DNA of 64,000 nt from JAXMCI01 sp046349435 (GCA_046349435.1 JAXMCI010000019.1:1-64000); one strand, 5' to 3'; counted from the stretch's first letter, positions 35,124 to 45,766 are shown. A program made the numbers and translations. Notes: generated by a model not told the origin, from the sequence alone.

Positions 35124-37811
35124 TCAGTCGCGCAGCCGCAGGCTGACCCGGATCGCCTCGCCGCCATAGGGGCCGGCGGCGAGGTGGAAGCCCAGCGCGC
35201 GGGCCACCTCCAGCATCGGCCTGTTCTCGGCCAGCACGTCGCCATGGATCTCGCCGATGCCGCGCCCGCGGGCATAGTCGATGATCCGCCGCATCAGCAT
35301 GGTGCCGATGCCGTGGCCGGTCAGCGCGTCGCGCAGCGCGATCGCGTACTCGGCGGACTCGCCGTCGGGATCGGCCATCAGCCGGACCACGCCGTGCAGC
35401 GCCGCGGTCCCGGCCGGGCCGGGGTCGGCCAGCACCAGCGCCATCTCCCGCTCGTAGTCGATCTGGGTGAGCCGCGCCGCCATGCCGTGCGACAGCTCCT
35501 TGAGCGGCGCGAAGAAGCGCATGCGCACGGCGTGCGGCGACATCGCCGCCACCAGGTCGCGCAGCGCCGGCTCGTCCTCCGGCCGGATCGGGCGGAGCAG
35601 CACGGGGCCGAGGCCGGGGATCTCGAGCGGCTCCTCGAGCTCGCTGGGATAGGGCCGGATGGCGAGGCGGGCGGAGCCGGGGCGCGGCGCCGGCCCGACC
35701 CGGATGCGCGCATCGAGCGCCAGCACGCCGTCGGGATCGGCCAGCAGCGGGTTGATCTCCGCCGTCAGGATCTCCGGGAAGTCGACGGTGAGCTGGGAGA
35801 GCTGCACCAGGGTCAGCGCGACCGCCGCCAGGTCGGCGGCGGGCCGGTCGCGATGGCCGGCGAGCAGCCGGCTGACCCGGGTGCGGCCGATCATCTCGCG
35901 GGCCAGCGCCAGGTTGAGCGGCGGCAGGGCCAGCGCCCGGTCGCCGAGCAGCTCGACGGCGACGCCGCCTGCCCCGAACAGCATCACCGGGCCGAACTGC
36001 GGATCCTCGCTCATGCCGATGATCAGCTCCCGGGCATAGCGGCGGCGGACCATCGGCTCGACGGTGACGCCGGCCAGCCGCGCGTCGGGCCGCTGCGCCG
36101 CCACCTGCGCCAGCATCTCGGACGCGGCGCTGCGCACGGCGGCGGGGCCCTCGAGCTCGAGCCGGACGCCGCCGACCTCCGACTTGTGGGCGATGTCGGG
36201 CGACAGGATCTTCAGCACGACGGGCCCGCCGATCGCCGCGGCGGCGGCCGCCGCCGCGTCCGGGTCGGCCGCGGCGGTCACCGGCAGGCCCGGGATGCCG
36301 TAGGCCCGGAGCACCGCCTGGGCGTCGGGCGCGCCGAGCAGGCCGCGCCCGTCGGCCAGCGCGGCCGCGATCACGGCGCGGGCGGCGGCGCGGTCCGGGA
36401 CGAAGTCGGTGGGGTAGGAGGGCGGGGTCTGCAGCAGCATCTCCTGGTTCCGCCGCCAGGCGGCAAGATGCATGAAGGCGCGGACCGCCAGCTCCGGCGT
36501 CTCGTAGCTCGGGATGCCGTGCTCGGCGAACAGCCGGCGGGCGGGGCCGGCGGTCGCCTCGCCGACCCAGCTGGTCAGCAGGCAGTGGCGCCGGCCGTCG
36601 GGGACGCCGCCCGCGGTCTCGGCCACCGCGGCGGCCGCGGCGCTGCCGGAGGCCAGCGCCGTCGGCGCGTTCAGCACGAGTACGCCATCGGCGCCGGGAT
36701 CGGCGAGCAGCGGGCCGAGCGCGGCGCGGTAGCGCTCCGGCGGCGCGTCGCCGACGATGTCGACCGGATTGCCCTGCGACCAGCCGGCCGGCAGCACGGC
36801 GTCGAGCGCGGCCAGCGTCGCCGGCGCCAGCTCGGCCAGCCGTCCGCCGAGATCGAGCAGCGCGTCGCTCGCCAGGATGCCGATGCCCCCGCCATTGGTC
36901 AGGATGGCCAGGCGCTCGCCGGCCGGCGGGCGGCCGGTGCCGAGCGCCTCGACCGCGGCGAACAGCTCGGCCATCTCGAGCACGCGCAGCATGCCGGCGC
37001 GGCGGAAGGCGGCGTCGTAGACCGCGTCGGCCCCGGCCATGGCCCCGGTATGCGAGGCGACGGCGCGGGCCGAGCCGGAATGGCGGCCGGCCTTGACGAC
37101 GATCACCGGCTTGGTGCGGGCGGCGGCGCGCGCCGCCGACATGAACTTCCGCGGGTGGACGACCGCCTCGAGATAGAGCAGCACCGAGGTGGTGTCGGGA
37201 TCGGTCGCGAGATAGTCGAGCAGGTCGCCGGTGTCGACGTCGGCGACGTCGCCGGCCGAGACGAGCTTGGAGAAGCCGATGCCGCGCGGCGCCGCCCAGT
37301 CGAGCACGGCGGCCAGCACGCCCGCCGACTGGGCGACGAAGGCGATCCTGCCGGGCGCCGGCTGCAGGTGGCTGGAGCTGGCATTCAGTCCCAGCCGCGG
37401 CAGCAGCAGCCCGAGCGAGTTCGGCCCGAGGATGCGCAGCAGCGCCGGCCGCGCCGCGTCCAGCATCGCCTGGCGCAGCCGGCCGCCCGCCGCCCCGCCG
37501 AAGCCGGCGCTGATCACCGCGGCGGCCTTGGTGCCGCGGGCCGCCAGCTGCGCCACCAGGCCAGGCACGGTCGGCGCCGGCGTGGCGATGATCGCGAGGT
37601 CCGGCGCCTCGGGCAGCGCCTCGACCGAGGCGTAGCAGGGCAGGCCGTCGATCTCGGCGTAGTGCGGGTTGACCGGCAGCACCGGCCCGGCGAAGCGGCC
37701 GGCCCGCAGGTTGCGCAGGACCACGTTCCCGACATGGCCGGGCTGCGGCGTCGCCCCGATCAGCGCGACCGCCCGCGGCGCCAGCAGGCCATCGAGATTG
37801 CGGATGGTCAT
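35124..37811 (-). CDS. Acyl-CoA synthetase (NDP-forming)/GNAT fusion, Pat-type protein lysine acetyltransferase
   Basis: The protein has 895 residues, close to the length of Salmonella Pat. Residues 1-130 are the CoA-binding Rossmann domain (VALIGATPQPGHVGNVVLRN), about 145-450 succinyl-CoA-synthetase-like, about 480-700 an ATP-grasp domain (VVLKILSPDIAHKSEVGGVRL), and about 735-895 a GNAT domain (RDALTGHGIGTMLMRRII). In Pat the ligase part is catalytically degenerate and senses acetyl-CoA, while GNAT acetylates acetyl-CoA synthetase and other proteins. Whether the ligase half is active here cannot be decided by eye. The gene stands alone between the methyltransferase and suf loci, and a double hairpin lies just upstream of its ATG. 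Confidence 0.87.
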   Translation of the reverse strand: MTIRNLDGLLAPRAVALIGATPQPGHVGNVVLRNLRAGRFAGPVLPVNPHYAEIDGLPCYASVEALPEAPDLAIIATPAPTVPGLVAQLAARGTKAAAVISAGFGGAAGGRLRQAMLDAARPALLRILGPNSLGLLLPRLGLNASSSHLQPAPGRIAFVAQSAGVLAAVLDWAAPRGIGFSKLVSAGDVADVDTGDLLDYLATDPDTTSVLLYLEAVVHPRKFMSAARAAARTKPVIVVKAGRHSGSARAVASHTGAMAGADAVYDAAFRRAGMLRVLEMAELFAAVEALGTGRPPAGERLAILTNGGGIGILASDALLDLGGRLAELAPATLAALDAVLPAGWSQGNPVDIVGDAPPERYRAALGPLLADPGADGVLVLNAPTALASGSAAAAAVAETAGGVPDGRRHCLLTSWVGEATAGPARRLFAEHGIPSYETPELAVRAFMHLAAWRRNQEMLLQTPPSYPTDFVPDRAAARAVIAAALADGRGLLGAPDAQAVLRAYGIPGLPVTAAADPDAAAAAAAAIGGPVVLKILSPDIAHKSEVGGVRLELEGPAAVRSAASEMLAQVAAQRPDARLAGVTVEPMVRRRYARELIIGMSEDPQFGPVMLFGAGGVAVELLGDRALALPPLNLALAREMIGRTRVSRLLAGHRDRPAADLAAVALTLVQLSQLTVDFPEILTAEINPLLADPDGVLALDARIRVGPAPRPGSARLAIRPYPSELEEPLEIPGLGPVLLRPIRPEDEPALRDLVAAMSPHAVRMRFFAPLKELSHGMAARLTQIDYEREMALVLADPGPAGTAALHGVVRLMADPDGESAEYAIALRDALTGHGIGTMLMRRIIDYARGRGIGEIHGDVLAENRPMLEVARALGFHLAAGPYGGEAIRVSLRLRD

Positions 37812-37820
37812 GGGGATCTC

Positions 37821-37915
37821 CCTCCCCCCTTGCGGGGGAGGGCTGGGGTGGGGGGTGCCGCCGCACCGTGCCTGGGACTACCCCCCGCCCTAATCCTCCC
37901 CCGCGAGGGGGGAGG
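37821..37915. repeat. Paired GC-rich hairpins between suf and the Pat-like gene (family B)
   Basis: Two hairpins share the same 8-bp stem: CCTCCCCC/GGGGGAGG at 37821-37841 and again at 37895-37915. They fill the 112-bp gap after the last suf gene and before the Pat-like gene. The wording resembles REP/BIME-type repeats common in GC-rich proteobacteria, and they may end suf transcription. Confidence 0.65.
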
Positions 37916-37923
37916 GCAGGATA

Positions 37924-38262
37924 TCAGACGTGGAACGACTCGCCGCAGCCGCAGCGGCCCTTCTCGTTGGGATTGCGGAAGACGAAGCCGGACTGCAGCT
38001 TGCCTTCGACGTAGTCCATCTCGCTGCCGATGATGAACAGCGTCGCCTTCGGATCGACGAAGATGGTGACGCCCTTGTCCTCGACGACCTCGTCGAGCGG
38101 TCCCTTCGCGTCGGCATACTCGACCGAGTAGGAATAGCCCGAGCAGCCCTTGGTCTTGATGCCGACCCGCAGGCCGGCGACGCCGCCCGTGCCGCGGGCG
38201 AGCAGTTGCTTGACCCGCTCGGCGGCGGCGTCGGTCAGTGTGATGATGCCGGCTCTCGCCAT
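37924..38262 (-). CDS. sufA: A-type iron-sulfur carrier (SufA/HesB-IscA family)
   Basis: Carrier that receives Fe-S clusters from SufBCD and passes them to apo-enzymes; 112 residues. The three cluster cysteines are visible in TKGCSGYSY and near the C-terminus in GRCGCGESF. ATG 38262 (MARAGIITLTD) begins the domain. Last gene of the suf operon, 16 bp after the sufT stop and followed by the paired hairpins. ErpA-type function is an equally good name, because A-type carriers overlap in activity. Confidence 0.9.
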   Translation of the reverse strand: MARAGIITLTDAAAERVKQLLARGTGGVAGLRVGIKTKGCSGYSYSVEYADAKGPLDEVVEDKGVTIFVDPKATLFIIGSEMDYVEGKLQSGFVFRNPNEKGRCGCGESFHV

Positions 38263-38278
38263 GACGCAACGCTCCCGA

Positions 38279-38659
38279 CTAGAAAAAACCAAGCTCGAGC
38301 CTGGCCGCCTCGGACATGCGTGACTGGTCCCAGGGCGGATCCCAGACCAGCTCGACGGTGACCTTGCCGACGCCCTCGACCCCGGCCACCGTCTCCTCGA
38401 CGGTGCCCGGCATGCTGCCGGCCACCGGGCAGCCCGGCGCGGTCAGGGTCATGGTGACGTGGACGTCGCCATTGTCCTCGATCTGCAGGTCGTAGATCAG
38501 GCCGAGCTCGTAGATGTCGACCGGAATCTCCGGGTCGTAGATGGTGTGCAGCGCCGCGACGATCGCCTCGCGCAAGGCCTCGCGGTCCTGCGTCGCCCCC
38601 ATCGCGGGCGGCGGGGCAGGGGCCGCGTGCTCGGTCGCCAGGTTCGGCTCGGTGGTCAT
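38279..38659 (-). CDS. sufT: SufT (DUF59/MIP18-family Fe-S maturation protein)
   Basis: Small protein of the MIP18 family, 126 residues, needed for maturation of some Fe-S proteins, especially under high demand. Family features are TIYDPEIPVDIYELGLIYD and the cysteine in LTAPGCPVAGSMPG. The start overlaps the sufU stop (ATGA), so translation is coupled. The first 35 residues are a non-conserved Ala/Pro-rich segment. Confidence 0.88.
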   Translation of the reverse strand: MTTEPNLATEHAAPAPPPAMGATQDREALREAIVAALHTIYDPEIPVDIYELGLIYDLQIEDNGDVHVTMTLTAPGCPVAGSMPGTVEETVAGVEGVGKVTVELVWDPPWDQSRMSEAARLELGFF

Positions 38660-39135
38660 GCCGGCTTGCTCTCCGTGCTGACGGCGGGCGCCGCGTCGCC
38701 GGACGCGAGCGCCGCATTGAGGGTGTGCCAGGACAAGGTGGCGCACTTGACGCGCATCGGGTACTCGCGGACCCCCGCCAGCACCGTCAGCTTGTCGAGG
38801 TCGGCGTCGTCCTCCTCGTCATGGTCGTGATGGCCGCTGCTGGTCACCAGCTCGTGGAAGCGCTTGAACAGCGCCCGGGCCTCGGCCTCGGTCTTGCCCT
38901 TGACCATCTCGGTCATCAGCGAGGCCGAGGCCATCGAGATGGCGCAGCCGCGCCCCTGGAAGGCGACGTCCTTGACGATGCCGTCCTCCAGCGTCAGGTA
39001 GATCGTGACCTTGTCGCCGCAGAGCGGGTTGTCGCCGCGCGCCTGGCGGTTGGCGTCCGCCGGCGTGCGGAAGTTCCGCGGCTGCCGGTTGTGGTCCAGG
39101 ATGACCTCCTGGTAGAGGTCGCGCAGCTCGGACAT
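38656..39135 (-). CDS. sufU: SufU-type scaffold/sulfur acceptor
   Basis: IscU-fold partner of SufS, 159 residues. The three conserved cysteines are in NPLCGDKV, GRGCAISMAS and VKCATLSWHTL, and the aspartate after the first completes the zinc-site set typical of SufU, which takes persulfide from SufS. A His/Asp/Glu-rich insertion (SSGHHDHDEEDD) before the last cysteine is a probable metal-binding loop. The gene overlaps sufS by one base (TGATG) and sufT by four. Confidence 0.9.
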   Translation of the reverse strand: MSELRDLYQEVILDHNRQPRNFRTPADANRQARGDNPLCGDKVTIYLTLEDGIVKDVAFQGRGCAISMASASLMTEMVKGKTEAEARALFKRFHELVTSSGHHDHDEEDDADLDKLTVLAGVREYPMRVKCATLSWHTLNAALASGDAAPAVSTESKPA

Positions 39136-40406
39136 CAGCCGAAAATCTCCTTCACCTTGGCGAGGCCCTCGGCCAGCGCGTCGATCTCGTCGAAGCGGTT
39201 GTAGAGACCGACGGAGGCGCGGACCGTGCCGGCCACCCCGAAGCGGTCCATCACCGGCTGGGCGCAGTGATGCCCGGCCCGCACGGCGATGCCGGCGCTG
39301 TCGAGGATGGTACCGATGTCATGTGGGTGCGCGCCCTCGAGCGTGAAAGAGAGAATTCCGGCCTTCTCCGGGGCGGTGCCGATCAGGCGCAGGCCGGCGA
39401 TCTCCGACAGCCGCTCGGTGCCGTAGGCGAGCAGCGCCTGCTCGTGCGCCGCCACCGCGTCGAGCCCGATCGCCTCGACATAGTCGCAGGCGGCACCCAG
39501 CCCGATCGCGCCGGCGATGTTCGGCGTGCCGGCCTCGAACCGGGCGGGAATGCCGGCAAATTCGGTGTGCTCGAAGGTGACGGTGCGGATCATGTCGCCG
39601 CCGCCCTGCCAGGGCGGCATCGATTCCAGCAGCTCGGCGCGGCCATAGAGCACGCCGATCCCGGTCGGGCCGTAGAGCTTGTGGCCGGAGAAGGCGTAGA
39701 AGTCGGCGCCCAGCGCCTGGACGTCGACCGCCTGGTGCGGCACCGCCTGGCAGCCGTCGACCAGCACCCGCGCGCCGGCCCGGTGCGCCGCGGCGACGAT
39801 CTCGGGCAGCGGCAGCAGCGTGCCAATCGAGTTGGCGATGTGGGCGACCGCGACCAGCCTGGTGCGCGGCCCGAGCAGCTTCAGGTACTCGTCGAGCAGG
39901 AAGGCGCCGCTGTCGTCGACCGGCACCACCCTGAGCACGATGCCGCGGCGGTCGCGCAGGAGCTGCCAGGGCACGATGTTGGAGTGGTGCTCGAGGGCGG
40001 AGAGCACGACCTCGTCGCCGGGGTTGAGGAAGCGGTCGCCGTAGCTCGCGGCGACCAGGTTGATCGCCTCGGTGGCGCCGCGGGTGAAGATGATCTCGCG
40101 GTCCTCGGCGGCATTGAGGAAGCGCCGCACCTTGGCCCGGGCGCCCTCGTAGGCCTCGGTCGCGCGCGCGCTCAGCCAGTACACGCCGCGATGGACGTTG
40201 GCGTACTCCTCCTCGTAGCAGCGGCGCATCGCCTCGAGCACCTGGCGGGGCTTCTGGGCGCTGGCGGCGCTGTCGAGGAAGACCAGCGGCTTGCCGCGGA
40301 TCGGCCGGGCCAGGATCGGGAAGTCGGCGCGGATCCGCTCGACCTCGTAGGGCGCGGAGTTGCGGCGCGTGTCGGTCGCGGGCACGGTGCGCGCGGCGGC
40401 GTTCAT
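39135..40406 (-). CDS. sufS: Cysteine desulfurase SufS
   Basis: Group II cysteine desulfurase, 423 residues, which supplies persulfide sulfur for cluster assembly. PLP lysine K243 is in FSGHKLYGPTG and the catalytic cysteine C381 in RAGHHCAQP. ATG 40406 overlaps the sufD stop in an ATGA. A longer open frame upstream is the shadow of sufD. Works with SufU, which overlaps its end. Confidence 0.94.
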   Translation of the reverse strand: MNAAARTVPATDTRRNSAPYEVERIRADFPILARPIRGKPLVFLDSAASAQKPRQVLEAMRRCYEEEYANVHRGVYWLSARATEAYEGARAKVRRFLNAAEDREIIFTRGATEAINLVAASYGDRFLNPGDEVVLSALEHHSNIVPWQLLRDRRGIVLRVVPVDDSGAFLLDEYLKLLGPRTRLVAVAHIANSIGTLLPLPEIVAAAHRAGARVLVDGCQAVPHQAVDVQALGADFYAFSGHKLYGPTGIGVLYGRAELLESMPPWQGGGDMIRTVTFEHTEFAGIPARFEAGTPNIAGAIGLGAACDYVEAIGLDAVAAHEQALLAYGTERLSEIAGLRLIGTAPEKAGILSFTLEGAHPHDIGTILDSAGIAVRAGHHCAQPVMDRFGVAGTVRASVGLYNRFDEIDALAEGLAKVKEIFG

Positions 40407-41689
40407 CGGCTCTCCTCGTCGGCCAGGCCAGCCAGCCAGGATCGGACCCGGCCGCCCAGCGCCAGCCGCAGCGGCTCGTCCTCGACCTCGTCCAGCAGCT
40501 CGCCGAAGAAGGCCTCGATCAGCATGCGCCGCGCCGTCGACCGGTCGATGCCGCGGGCGCGCAGGTAGAAGAGCGCGTCGTCGTCGATGTCGCCGGCCGT
40601 CGCGCCGTGGCTGCACTTGACGTCGTCGGCGTAGATCTCGAGCTCGGGCTTGATGTCGATCTCGGCCTGGTCGGACAGCAGCAGCGTGCGGCAGAGCTGC
40701 TGGCCGTCGCTCTTCTGCGCGCCCCGCTCGACCACGATGCGGCCCTGGAAGACGCCACGGGCGCGGTCGGCCAGGACGCCCTTGAAGAGCTGGCGGCTGG
40801 AGGCGCCGGGCGCGGCATGGATCACCTCCAGGGTGTTGTCGAGGTGCTGGCGCCCACGCCCGAGATAGAGGCCGGAGACGGAGCACGCGGCGCCCGCGCC
40901 GTCGAGCGCGATGCGCAGGGCATGGCGGGCCAGCGCCGCGCCGCCCTGCAGCACCAGCGCGTCATAGCGCGCCTCGGCCGCGAGCCGCACCGCGCCGTGC
41001 GCGATGTGGAAGGCCTCCGGCGCCTCCTCCTGCAGCTTGAGGTGGGTCAGCCGCGCGCCGCGCGCCAGCTCGGCCTGCAGCACCGGGTTCGACCAGTAGG
41101 CGCCGCTGCCGACGTGGCTCTCCAGCAGGGTGAGGGCGGATCCCTCGCCGAGCCGCAGCAGGTGGCGGGGATGGAAGGCGACCGGCGCGCCGGGGCCGGC
41201 GCTGCCGACCGAGACCAGCTCGATCGGCCGGTCGAGCGCGGTGCCGGGCGCCAGCTCGATCAGCACGCCGCCGCTGAGCAGCGCGGCGTTGAGCGACACC
41301 ATCGGCTCGGCCTCGGCGCCGAGCGCACCGGCCAGCGCGGGATCGGCGGCGAGGGCCTCGGTGATGCCGCGCACGGCGAGGCCGGCGGGCAGGGCGGGCA
41401 GCGGCGCCAGGTCGGGCCGCAGCCGCCCGTTCACCAGCAGGATGCGGAGCGCGTCGGCGAGCAGCGGCGCCGGGGCCGTGACGGGCGCGCCGTCGTTGGC
41501 CGGCGCGGCGAAGGGAATCTGCGCCATGTTGGCGAGCCTGGTGTAGCGCCAGGCCTCGACCCGCGGCGTCGGCAGGCCCTGGCGCTCGAACCGCGCCATG
41601 GCGTCGTTCCGCAGCGCGGCCAGCTCGACCGCCTCGCCGGGGCGCGGCGCCGCCCATTGCCGGGCGATCGCGGGCGCCAGCTCGGCCAT
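40403..41689 (-). CDS. sufD: Fe-S assembly protein SufD
   Basis: Beta-helix partner of SufB in the SufBC2D scaffold, 428 residues. The C-terminal core (DDVKCSHGATAGDIDDDALFY followed by RGID and EAFFGELLDEV) is the family signature. The N-terminal half is more divergent, as usual. It overlaps sufC by one base and sufS by four. Confidence 0.92.
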   Translation of the reverse strand: MAELAPAIARQWAAPRPGEAVELAALRNDAMARFERQGLPTPRVEAWRYTRLANMAQIPFAAPANDGAPVTAPAPLLADALRILLVNGRLRPDLAPLPALPAGLAVRGITEALAADPALAGALGAEAEPMVSLNAALLSGGVLIELAPGTALDRPIELVSVGSAGPGAPVAFHPRHLLRLGEGSALTLLESHVGSGAYWSNPVLQAELARGARLTHLKLQEEAPEAFHIAHGAVRLAAEARYDALVLQGGAALARHALRIALDGAGAACSVSGLYLGRGRQHLDNTLEVIHAAPGASSRQLFKGVLADRARGVFQGRIVVERGAQKSDGQQLCRTLLLSDQAEIDIKPELEIYADDVKCSHGATAGDIDDDALFYLRARGIDRSTARRMLIEAFFGELLDEVEDEPLRLALGGRVRSWLAGLADEESR

Positions 41690-42450
41690 CAGGCGGCACC
41701 CCGCCGGGTCGCGAGATCGCCATAGCCCTCGCGCTCCAGCTCCAGCGCCAGCTCCTTGCCGCCGGAGCGCTGGATGCGGCCCTGCGCCAGCACATGGACG
41801 TGGTCGGGCACGACGTAGCCGAGCAGCCGCTGGTAGTGCGTGATCATCAGGATGGCGCGGTCCGGCGCGCGCATCGCGTTGATGCCGTCGCCGACCACCT
41901 TGAGCGCGTCGATGTCGAGGCCGGAATCGGTCTCGTCGAGCACCGCCAGAGACGGCTCGAGCAGCGCCATCTGCAGCATCTCGGCCCGCTTCTTCTCGCC
42001 GCCGGAGAAGCCGACATTGAGCGGCCGGCGCAGCATCTCCTCGTCGATCGCCAGCAGCTTGCGCTTGGCCCGCATCAGCTTGAGGAACTCCATGGCGTCG
42101 AGCTCCGGCTCGCCGCGATGCCGGCGCACCGCGTTGACCGCCGCCTTGAGGAAGCTGGCGGTGCCGACCCCGGCGATCTCGACGGGATACTGGAATCCCA
42201 GGAACAGCCCTTCGCGGGCGCGCAGCTCGGGGGTCAGCGCCAGCAGGTCGCGGCCGCGGAAGGTGACCGAGCCGCCGGTGACCTCGTAACCCTCGCGGCC
42301 GGCCAGCACATAGGCGAGCGTGCTCTTGCCGGAGCCGTTCGGGCCCATGATGGCGTGCACCTCGCCGGCGCCGACGGTGAGCGACAGGCCGTGCAGGATC
42401 GGCTTGCCGCCGACGCTGGCCTGGAGGTCCTTGATCTCGAGCATGGCCAT
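41689..42450 (-). CDS. sufC: Fe-S assembly ATPase SufC
   Basis: ABC-type ATPase of the SufBC2D complex, 253 residues, cytoplasmic and without membrane partners. Walker A GPNGSGKST at 36-44, signature FSGGEKKR, Walker B LAVLDETDSGLD and the SufC-type LGFQYPVEIAGV segment are present. Two in-frame starts lie close together (MAM at 42450 and M at 42444). It is 29 bp after sufB. Confidence 0.95.
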   Translation of the reverse strand: MAMLEIKDLQASVGGKPILHGLSLTVGAGEVHAIMGPNGSGKSTLAYVLAGREGYEVTGGSVTFRGRDLLALTPELRAREGLFLGFQYPVEIAGVGTASFLKAAVNAVRRHRGEPELDAMEFLKLMRAKRKLLAIDEEMLRRPLNVGFSGGEKKRAEMLQMALLEPSLAVLDETDSGLDIDALKVVGDGINAMRAPDRAILMITHYQRLLGYVVPDHVHVLAQGRIQRSGGKELALELEREGYGDLATRRGAA

Positions 42451-42479
42451 TGGGGATCCGTTGCTGCGGGGGGCGGGGG

Positions 42480-43946
<1,467 letters not shown>

Positions 43947-43968
43947 GGGGAAGAAACGCTTCCTTGGG

Positions 43969-44451
43969 TCAGGCGGTGGCGAGCAGCCCGGCGGCATGCT
44001 CTGGCAACAGCTCGGGGACGAGCTCGCGGGGCGGGACGGAGAGCGGGGCGGTGCCGGCCATCTCGGCCAGCGACACGCTCTCCAGCGCGGCGCGAACCGC
44101 GTCGTTGACCCGGGTCCAGCCGCGCCGGCTGGGACAGATCGCCTCGACGTCGCAGGCACCGTTGCCGTGCTCGATGCACATGGTCAGCGCGATCGGGCCG
44201 TCGAGCGCGGCGATGATCTCGGCGACGCTGATCGCCTCCGGGGCGCGGGCCAGCCGGTAGCCGCCCTTGACGCCGCGCTGCGACACCAGGACGCCCTCCC
44301 GCGCCAGCGCGGCCAGGATCTTGCTCACCGTCGGCGTCGGCAGGCCGCTGCCCTCGGCCAGCTCCATGGCGTTGTGGAACAGCGTCGGGCGGAGCGCCAT
44401 GCGCCCGGCCAGCACCACCCCGTAATCGGCTAGACGGCTGAGCTTGATCAT
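43969..44451 (-). CDS. Rrf2-family regulator of the suf operon
   Basis: Winged-helix transcription factor, 160 residues, similar to IscR/SufR-type SUF regulators. The DNA-binding part is MIKLSRLADYGVVLAG and GLPTPTVSKILAALAREG. Three cysteines, C92, C100 and C106 (TMCIEHGNGACDVEAICPS), can ligate an Fe-S cluster that would report cluster status. It is the first gene of the suf operon and probably controls its own promoter, where a matching inverted repeat covers the predicted start site. Confidence 0.9.
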   Translation of the reverse strand: MIKLSRLADYGVVLAGRMALRPTLFHNAMELAEGSGLPTPTVSKILAALAREGVLVSQRGVKGGYRLARAPEAISVAEIIAALDGPIALTMCIEHGNGACDVEAICPSRRGWTRVNDAVRAALESVSLAEMAGTAPLSVPPRELVPELLPEHAAGLLATA

Positions 44452-44492
44452 GCCTGTCGCCCGGGCTTGCCCGGATCGCCTCCGTGGAAACC

Positions 44493-44507
44493 TGACCAGT
44501 TCGGTAA
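44493..44507. promoter_or_regulatory. Candidate Rrf2 operator at the suf promoter
   Basis: On the minus strand TTACCGAACTGGTCA is an inverted repeat of the form TKACC-N5-GGTMA. It spans about +1 to +16 of the transcript predicted from the adjacent promoter, where a bound repressor would block transcription. Confidence 0.4.
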
Positions 44508-44514
44508 TGATTGC

Positions 44515-44542
44515 AAAATAAGGTGCGGGGACGGCTTGTCAA
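44515..44542 (-). promoter_or_regulatory. Sigma-70-like promoter of the suf operon
   Basis: Perfect -35 TTGACA (minus strand, 44542-44537), a 16-base spacer and TATTTT (44520-44515, four of six) as -10. The predicted start is near 44508, about 57 bp before the rrf2 ATG at 44451. The AT-rich patch stands out in this GC-rich sequence. Confidence 0.6.
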
Positions 44543-44585
44543 GCGCGGTTGCGCCCGGCGGTGCACTTGCCCGCCCGGCTCCGCC

Positions 44586-44614
44586 TTGACCGTCCCCGGC
44601 GCGGGCGTGTTAAT
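44586..44614 (+). promoter_or_regulatory. Sigma-70-like promoter of the polyamine-type ABC operon
   Basis: TTGACC (five of six), a 17-base spacer and GTTAAT (four of six) lead toward the binding-protein gene, whose ATG is 64 bp downstream. It lies back to back with the suf promoter. Confidence 0.5.
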
Positions 44615-44677
44615 GGCGCCCGAGGCCGGGGCGCACCGGGTGCGCCGCTGCGGGCCTGTGACAGGGGAGGTTTTGGA

Positions 44678-45766
44678 ATGATCACGCGAAGGATGCTTTT
44701 CGGCACCGTCGCCGGCCTCGGCGTCGCCGCGGCCGCCGCGCTCGGCCTGGTGGCCAGCGCCACGCCGGCCGCCGCCGCCAACGAGATCCGGGTGCTGAAC
44801 TGGCAGGGCTACGGCAGCGACGAGCCCTGGGCCGTGGCGATGTTCGAGAAGGCGACCGGCTTCAAGGTCGTGCACGACTACTTCAACTCCGAGCAGGAGA
44901 TGCTGACCAAGCTGCGCACTTCGCCCGGCGCCTACGACGTGGTGCTGCTGAACAGCAACTTCGTGCCGCAGGCGGTGAGCGAGGGGCTGGTCCAGCCCAT
45001 CAACGTCTCCAAGGTCACTCACTTCCAGGACCTCAACCCGGCGCTGCGCGATTCGCCGCTCCTCGTGCACAACGGCGAGCACTACGCGATCTCCTGGGTG
45101 TGGGGCGTGACCGCCGCCGCCTACAACAAGGACAAGGTCAAGCCGGCGCCCGATTCGCTGGCGGCGCTGTGGGATCCCGCCCATGCCGGCCGGGTGGTGA
45201 TCCGCGACGACTCCCGCGAGGCGGTCAACTGGGGCGCGCTCGCGACCGGGCAGGACATGAACGACCCGGCCGACCTGGGGAAGGTCGAGGAGAAGCTGAA
45301 GGCCCTCAAGCCGCAGCTGAAGAAGCTGTGGTCGACCGAGGACGACTGGAACAAGGACATGCAGGCCGGGCAGTTCGACCTCGGCACCTACTGGCTGAGC
45401 GCCACCTGGCGGGCGCAGCGCAAGTTCAACCTGCCGGTCGAGCCGTTCTTCCCGAAGGAGGGGGCGATCGGCTGGTTCGACGGCATGGCGGTGGTCAAGG
45501 GCTCGCAGCATCCCGACATCGCCACCAAGTTCGTCGACTTCATGGTCAGCCCGGAGTTCTACGTGAAGTGGCAGACCGACGTCGGCGCGCCGATCTCGGC
45601 CAACGTCGCCGCCGTGAACCAGCTGCCGGCCAGCGACCCGGGCCGCGCCCTCATCGCCAACAAGGAGGCGATGTCGCGGCTGCACTTCACCCTGCCGATC
45701 CCGGAGGAGAAGAAGAAGCAGTACCAGGAGATGTGGGACGAGGTTAAGGCGTACTACGCCCAGTGA
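44678..45766 (+). CDS. Polyamine-type ABC transporter, periplasmic binding protein (PotD/PotF-like)
   Basis: Extracellular solute-binding protein, 362 residues. A signal peptide covers about 1-33 and has a twin arginine (TRRMLF), so Tat export is possible. The mature protein begins NEIRVLNWQGYGSDEPW, the spermidine/putrescine-binding type opening, with EPWAVAMFEKATGFKV. ATG 44678 has a strong AGGGGAGG ribosome-binding site. Substrate is not certain: this family also binds other cationic or organic compounds, and the downstream genes suggest a carbohydrate or amide. A strong hairpin follows before the permease gene. Confidence 0.85.
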   Translation: MITRRMLFGTVAGLGVAAAAALGLVASATPAAAANEIRVLNWQGYGSDEPWAVAMFEKATGFKVVHDYFNSEQEMLTKLRTSPGAYDVVLLNSNFVPQAVSEGLVQPINVSKVTHFQDLNPALRDSPLLVHNGEHYAISWVWGVTAAAYNKDKVKPAPDSLAALWDPAHAGRVVIRDDSREAVNWGALATGQDMNDPADLGKVEEKLKALKPQLKKLWSTEDDWNKDMQAGQFDLGTYWLSATWRAQRKFNLPVEPFFPKEGAIGWFDGMAVVKGSQHPDIATKFVDFMVSPEFYVKWQTDVGAPISANVAAVNQLPASDPGRALIANKEAMSRLHFTLPIPEEKKKQYQEMWDEVKAYYAQ

